In this document: positions 20,298 through 23,421 of the stretch, in pieces | Layout of the letters: every line of letters begins with the position of its first letter | How positions within the stretch are numbered: the stretch's first letter is position 1 | Assembly (NCBI GenBank): GCA_934548045.1 | Contig: CAKTEM010000026.1 | Location: 1-23,421, forward strand | Length of the DNA: 23,421 nucleotides | Source of the DNA: an uncultured Faecalibacterium sp. | Lineage (GTDB): Bacteria > Bacillota > Clostridia > Oscillospirales > Ruminococcaceae | Direction of reading: 5' to 3' | Program-made: the position numbers and the translations under genes | Notes under the pieces: generated by a model | Seen by the model: only the letters and a program-made list of their open reading frames with translations | The model's database searches: none | What the model was told of the DNA's origin: nothing

Positions 20298-20852
20298 TCA
20301 GGCCAGTTTCAGGACGCCTGCCTGAGTCAGGCGTTTGCGGAGGAGTGCGCCGATGACGCAGGCGATGATGACCTTTGCGAGGTCAAAAGCGATGAACGGA
20401 TAGACACAGACCGCCAGCGCGTAGCTCAGCTCACAGCCCATTTGGAAGACGAACCATGCGGTACCGAAGACGTAGCTGACCGCAACGCCCAGCACAAGGC
20501 CGATGCCGGAAATGACCGGGTTGCCCTTGCTCTTCTCAACGAAGAAACCGCCGATGAAGGCCATTGCCAGATAACCGATTAGATAGCCGCCGGTCGGGCC
20601 TGCCAGCTTTGCCAGACCGCCGCCGTAGCCGGAGAAGACCGGCATACCGACTGCACCCAGTGCCAGATAAATGGCAACGCTCAGGGTACCGAATTTCGGG
20701 CCAAGCAGCCAGACGGTCAGGGAGATCACGAAGTTGGACAGCGAGATGGGGATTGCACCGATCGGCACCGACAGGGGGCCGATCACACACAGGACAGCGG
20801 CCATCAGCGCGGTGACGGCCATCTGATAGGTCGTAATTTTTTTGTCTTCCAT
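20298..20852 (-). CDS. bioY: BioY, substrate-binding membrane subunit of a biotin ECF transporter
   Basis: 184 aa, five to six membrane segments. The family signature is clear: IPISLSNFVI, then YLALGAVGMPVFSGYGGGLA followed by LAGPTGGYLIGY. It captures biotin and works with the shared EcfA/EcfT energising module encoded elsewhere. ATG 20852 has GAGAGG upstream; a longer frame would start inside the promoter. The intergenic region contains several GGTTTACAA- and CTACAAACC-like half sites that recall BirA boxes, but their spacing (22 bp) is not the usual 14-16, so biotin control is only possible. Confidence 0.93.
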   Translation of the reverse strand: MEDKKITTYQMAVTALMAAVLCVIGPLSVPIGAIPISLSNFVISLTVWLLGPKFGTLSVAIYLALGAVGMPVFSGYGGGLAKLAGPTGGYLIGYLAMAFIGGFFVEKSKGNPVISGIGLVLGVAVSYVFGTAWFVFQMGCELSYALAVCVYPFIAFDLAKVIIACVIGALLRKRLTQAGVLKLA

Positions 20853-20900
20853 AGGGATACCTCTCTCACACATTTTCAGAAGTTTTCTTTCACGGGTGCA

Positions 20901-20930
20901 AGTATACTCCGCGCATCTACAAACCGTCAA
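20901..20930 (-). promoter_or_regulatory. Promoter of bioY
   Basis: On the minus strand there is TTGACG (20925-20930), 18-nt spacer, TATACT (20901-20906). A GGTTTGTAG half site lies directly after the -35. Confidence 0.65.
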
Positions 20931-20965
20931 TATTGAATTTCGAGGTAGGTTTACAATTAAAAACC

Positions 20966-20994
20966 TTGCAAACCATCGCCAAAACTTTTATAAT
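20966..20994 (+). promoter_or_regulatory. Promoter of the 191-aa gene
   Basis: TTGCAA (20966-20971), 17-nt spacer, TATAAT (20989-20994), divergent from the bioY promoter and about 30 bp before the start codon. Confidence 0.75.
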
Positions 20995-21024
20995 AGGAAG
21001 ACAATGCCGAAAGGAGGCCTGTAT

Positions 21025-21600
21025 ATGGGCGGAGGTCATCTTTCCCGACCGGACTTCGGGATGCCGCAGCCGGACCCATCTCATCCACTGACCGAATTCT
21101 ATCTTCTGTTGCAGCATACCTTAGACCGGACGGGCGTGTTCGCTCTGCCTGCCCTCTACGCAGGGTTTCAGGCACCGGCACGGCGGATCTATCCGGACGA
21201 GGCCGCGGACTTTCTGACCCTTTCCGAAGCGGAACGGGATGGAACGACCCGGCTTCTGGCACCCGGACGGCTCCAGCTGCTGTACAGCTCTCTGCATGTC
21301 GCGCCGGACGGCACCCCTGCCGCCCTGATGCTGACCGAAGAGTGCAGCCGCTCGGTCTACGCCGTGCAGCTCTTGCCGCCCTTCCTCTGGGAGGAGCCGC
21401 TGCCGCCGGTACCGGACAGCCCAATGGCACTGACCCTGACACTGACGATGGGAGATGTCGAAGCCATCGACAACGACCTGTCCGCGCTGGGGAGAAAGCT
21501 CACCGAAGGAACCGCCGGGAAGCACTGGCTGCGTCACCCGAAAGCGGAGACGTATCTTGCCCGGCAGGTCGCGCTGTTTCAGCGTGTGTACCGGCGGTGA
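21025..21600 (+). CDS. Unrecognised 191-aa soluble protein
   Basis: I do not recognise a family. The product starts MGGGHLSRPDFGMPQPDPSH, has no signal peptide or membrane segment, and is rich in Leu, Pro and charged residues. A middle part with alternating strands (LLYSSLHVAPDGTPAALMLT, VYAVQLLPPFLW, ALTLTLTMGDVEAIDNDL) suggests an alpha/beta fold. The coding call is supported by AAAGGAGG 7 nt before ATG 21025, a good promoter, and GC-rich third positions like the neighbours. It is divergent from bioY and 136 bp upstream of the ECF sigma gene. Confidence 0.7.
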   Translation: MGGGHLSRPDFGMPQPDPSHPLTEFYLLLQHTLDRTGVFALPALYAGFQAPARRIYPDEAADFLTLSEAERDGTTRLLAPGRLQLLYSSLHVAPDGTPAALMLTEECSRSVYAVQLLPPFLWEEPLPPVPDSPMALTLTLTMGDVEAIDNDLSALGRKLTEGTAGKHWLRHPKAETYLARQVALFQRVYRR

Positions 21601-21736
21601 CGACCTGCAACTTGGAAAAAATTATCATTGTTCTCCCCAGACGTGCAATAATGGGAACATCTGACCCGTATATAGGGTGAGTGTTCCATCTGTACCGAAG
21701 CTCAGCTTCCCGGGAGATCAAAGGAGCGTTTAACTT

Positions 21737-22228
21737 ATGGGACAGCTACCAAAAGAAACTGTTTTTACGCTGGCCGTGCAGAAGTACAGCGACGCGGTAT
21801 ACCGTGCCGCCGTCCACAATTGCAGCTGCACTGCCGACGCTGAGGACGTGGTACAGGACGTTTTTGAAAAGCTCTTGTCTTACGATGGCCGCTTTGAGAG
21901 TGAGGAGCATCTCAAGGCATGGCTGCTGAGGGTCGCGATCAATCGCTGCCGGGACCTGACCCGGTCTGCCCGTCAGAAGGACACCGAGCTGGACGAAAAT
22001 CTGCCTGCACCCGACGACTTTACGGACGGCAGTGTGCTGGATGCGGTGCGCACCCTGCCAGAGAACTACCGCAACGCCGTTTACCTTCATTACTATGAGG
22101 GCTATACCGCTGCGGAAGTCGGCCGGATGCTGGGCGCGCCCACCAACACGGTCCTCAGCTGGCTGCGCCGCGCACGAGCGCAGTTACATACGATGTTGAA
22201 GGAGGAGATCGAAGATGAGATGGTATGA
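21737..22228 (+). CDS. ECF-type RNA polymerase sigma factor
   Basis: 163 aa. Region 2: ADAEDVVQDVFEKLL and HLKAWLLRVAINRCRDLTRS bind core polymerase and the -10. Region 4: LPENYRNAVYLHYYEGYTAA followed by a helix-turn-helix (EVGRMLGAPTNTVLSWLRRA) binds the -35. There is no region 1 or 3, as in ECF factors. AAAGGAG precedes ATG 21737. The gene overlaps the downstream membrane protein by 14 bp, which implies translational coupling, as for sigma/anti-sigma pairs. A GGAAC box at 21654-21658 in the leader could be part of an autoregulated ECF promoter, but I cannot find a convincing -10. Confidence 0.92.
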   Translation: MGQLPKETVFTLAVQKYSDAVYRAAVHNCSCTADAEDVVQDVFEKLLSYDGRFESEEHLKAWLLRVAINRCRDLTRSARQKDTELDENLPAPDDFTDGSVLDAVRTLPENYRNAVYLHYYEGYTAAEVGRMLGAPTNTVLSWLRRARAQLHTMLKEEIEDEMV

Positions 22229-23336
22229 GTACAAAATGGAAGTAGACGATCTTCATGCTTCGGATGATTTAAAAGCCAGGCTGATGGCGATGCAGAAAAA
22301 CGCCTCAGCCGAGCAGCCTGCGCCGCCGGTGGAGTTCAAGGCACCGCCTGCGGCACGCCCAAAGAAGAAAAAGCCGATCCGTTTCCCGGCCAAGCGGTTC
22401 TTCGGTCTGGCCGCCTGCCTTGCGTTCTGCGTTGTCGTGGGCGGAAGTGCAGTCAGCGTCCTGCACTTCGGTGCCAGCTCCTCTTCTCCTCTGGCCGAGC
22501 AGGGTTCCCGTGCCGCTGTCGTCACCGGTTCCGCAGACACGGCCCTGTACGCCATGGCAAGCAGCCCGGAAACTGCAACCTACAGCATGGACGGCGTGGA
22601 TGACTCCACGAACTCCGCTCTGCTGACGAGCGGTGAAGTGGAAAGCAGTGAAGCACACCAGACCAGCAGCGCGAAAATCATCTACACCGCAAATCTTTCG
22701 CTGGAAAGCAAGGACTATGATGCCGCTGTTGCTGCTCTGAACACCGCCCTCTCGGATGCAGACGGCTATATGGAGTCCAGCAACGAGTCCACTTACAGTG
22801 GCTCCAGCCGTACCCTCTCGCTGACTCTCCGCGTACCACAGGACAACTACCAGAGTTTCCTGTCCGCCGCTGCAGCGGCTGGCAACCTTGTCAACAAGAG
22901 CGAGCAGGCCGACGATGTCACGAGCCAGTATATCGACCTCGAAGCGCGCATCTCCAACCTGACCGCCCAGCGCACTCGTCTGCAGGAACTGCAGGCCAGT
23001 GCAGAGACCCTGAGCGACCTGCTGGACATCGAGTCTTCCCTGAACGACGTCCAGTATCAGCTGGAAAGCTACCAGAGCCAGCTGGACTGGTACTCCCAGC
23101 AGGTCGAGTGCTGCACAGTCTACGTCTCCCTGAGTGAGGTCAAGGAGTACACTCCCACCGAGGAGGGCTTCGGTGAGCGCATCCTCTCTTCGTTCCAGAA
23201 CGGCTGGTCGAACTTCGTTTCCGGTTTACAGCAGCTGGTCGTCTGGGTCATCCTCGCATGGCCCGTGCTGGTGCTGCTGGCAATTCTGGCCGTCGGCATC
23301 CTGCTCTGGCGTCGCCGCAAAGCCAACCGCAAATAA
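22215..23336 (+). CDS. DUF4349 membrane protein, probable anti-sigma partner
   Basis: 373 aa. Residues 1-58 are cytoplasmic and basic (PKKKKPIRFPAKR), then comes a membrane segment (FFGLAACLAFCVVVGGSAVS). A Ser/Thr/Ala-rich stretch leads to an extracellular DUF4349 domain (about 155-320) that includes a coiled coil (IDLEARISNLTAQRTRLQEL, then LDIESSLNDVQYQLESYQSQ). A C-terminal membrane helix (VVWVILAWPVLVLLAILAVG) ends in RRRKANRK. GGAGG lies 9 nt before ATG 22215, inside the end of the sigma gene. The cytosolic N-terminus, coupled to the sigma gene, is the natural anti-sigma segment, but it has no HxxxCxxC zinc motif. The role as anti-sigma is inference. No terminator is visible in the remaining 85 bases. 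Confidence 0.82.
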   Translation: MRWYEYKMEVDDLHASDDLKARLMAMQKNASAEQPAPPVEFKAPPAARPKKKKPIRFPAKRFFGLAACLAFCVVVGGSAVSVLHFGASSSSPLAEQGSRAAVVTGSADTALYAMASSPETATYSMDGVDDSTNSALLTSGEVESSEAHQTSSAKIIYTANLSLESKDYDAAVAALNTALSDADGYMESSNESTYSGSSRTLSLTLRVPQDNYQSFLSAAAAAGNLVNKSEQADDVTSQYIDLEARISNLTAQRTRLQELQASAETLSDLLDIESSLNDVQYQLESYQSQLDWYSQQVECCTVYVSLSEVKEYTPTEEGFGERILSSFQNGWSNFVSGLQQLVVWVILAWPVLVLLAILAVGILLWRRRKANRK

Positions 23337-23421
23337 TTTTTCAAAAATGTAGGTTTGTCAATGATGTGTTACACAATGGGAGCGGAAGCCTGATTCCTGT
23401 ATTTAGCAAGAAAAGCTAGAG

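Noticed and set aside
20853..20930. Longer N-terminus for BioY
   Set aside because: The extension lies on the bioY promoter and is not hydrophobic like the family's start.
20917..20974. BirA-type biotin operator at bioY
   Set aside because: Half sites resembling TTGTAAACC/GGTTTACAA are present, but spacing and symmetry do not fit the usual 14-16 bp arrangement, so no operator is called.
23337..23421. Promoter or terminator at the right edge
   Set aside because: TTGTCA occurs near 23357 and a TGTGTTACACA palindrome near 23367, but no -10 or hairpin with T run accompanies them.

Overview
The window looks like a chromosomal segment of a gut Oscillospiraceae-type Firmicute, most likely Faecalibacterium or a close relative. 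This is inferred from GC-rich coding sequence between AT-rich spacers, strong AGGAGG-type ribosome sites, sigma-A promoters, and the gene set: Lac-type and Bgl-type PTS, anaerobic sulfatase maturase, DUF6514, Rpn-type nuclease and an ECF sigma/DUF4349 pair. No database search was possible.

Layout. 1-109 (minus): 3' part of a hybrid-cluster protein (hcp) gene, apparently cut off at its 5' side. 527-2536 (minus): greA-lysS operon from a consensus promoter, with a strong hairpin terminator far downstream. 2728-6058 (minus): licT, then a Bgl-family PTS EIIBC, then a ChbG/YdjC-type deacetylase, preceded by a candidate antiterminator leader. 6490-8574 (minus): an EF-G-like GTPase lacking the usual catalytic His. 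8818-9627 (plus): AT-rich BspA-type leucine-rich-repeat lipoprotein. 9684-10067: a candidate type I toxin-antitoxin module. 10104-10583: dCMP deaminase. 10596-10793: MITE-like element with 24-bp perfect inverted repeats, ending 2 bp from the argF promoter. 10882-11877: argF.

11988-17790 is a coherent sulfated-sugar locus. One minus-strand operon encodes Lac-family PTS IIC, a Cys-type sulfatase without a signal peptide, IIA and IIB. Divergently, an RpiR regulator and an anaerobic sulfatase-maturating enzyme (anSME) are encoded. Similar GGAAAA/TTTTC palindromes lie at both promoters. Simplest model: PTS import of a sulfated sugar, desulfation in the cytoplasm by a sulfatase activated by the anSME, and RpiR control.

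The right part holds DUF6514, an XRE regulator with a structured leader, an Rpn-family nuclease gene bracketed by two copies of a hairpin repeat, bioY diverging from an unrecognised 191-aa gene, and an ECF sigma factor overlapping a membrane DUF4349 protein (likely sigma/anti-sigma).

The most interesting item is 9684-10067. A 33-aa single-membrane-segment peptide has its own promoter and a long structured leader. A convergent TTGACA/TATACT promoter fires into the same perfect 15-bp bidirectional terminator. This is the architecture of TxpA/RatA- or BsrG/SR4-like type I toxin-antitoxin systems, but I do not recognise the peptide.
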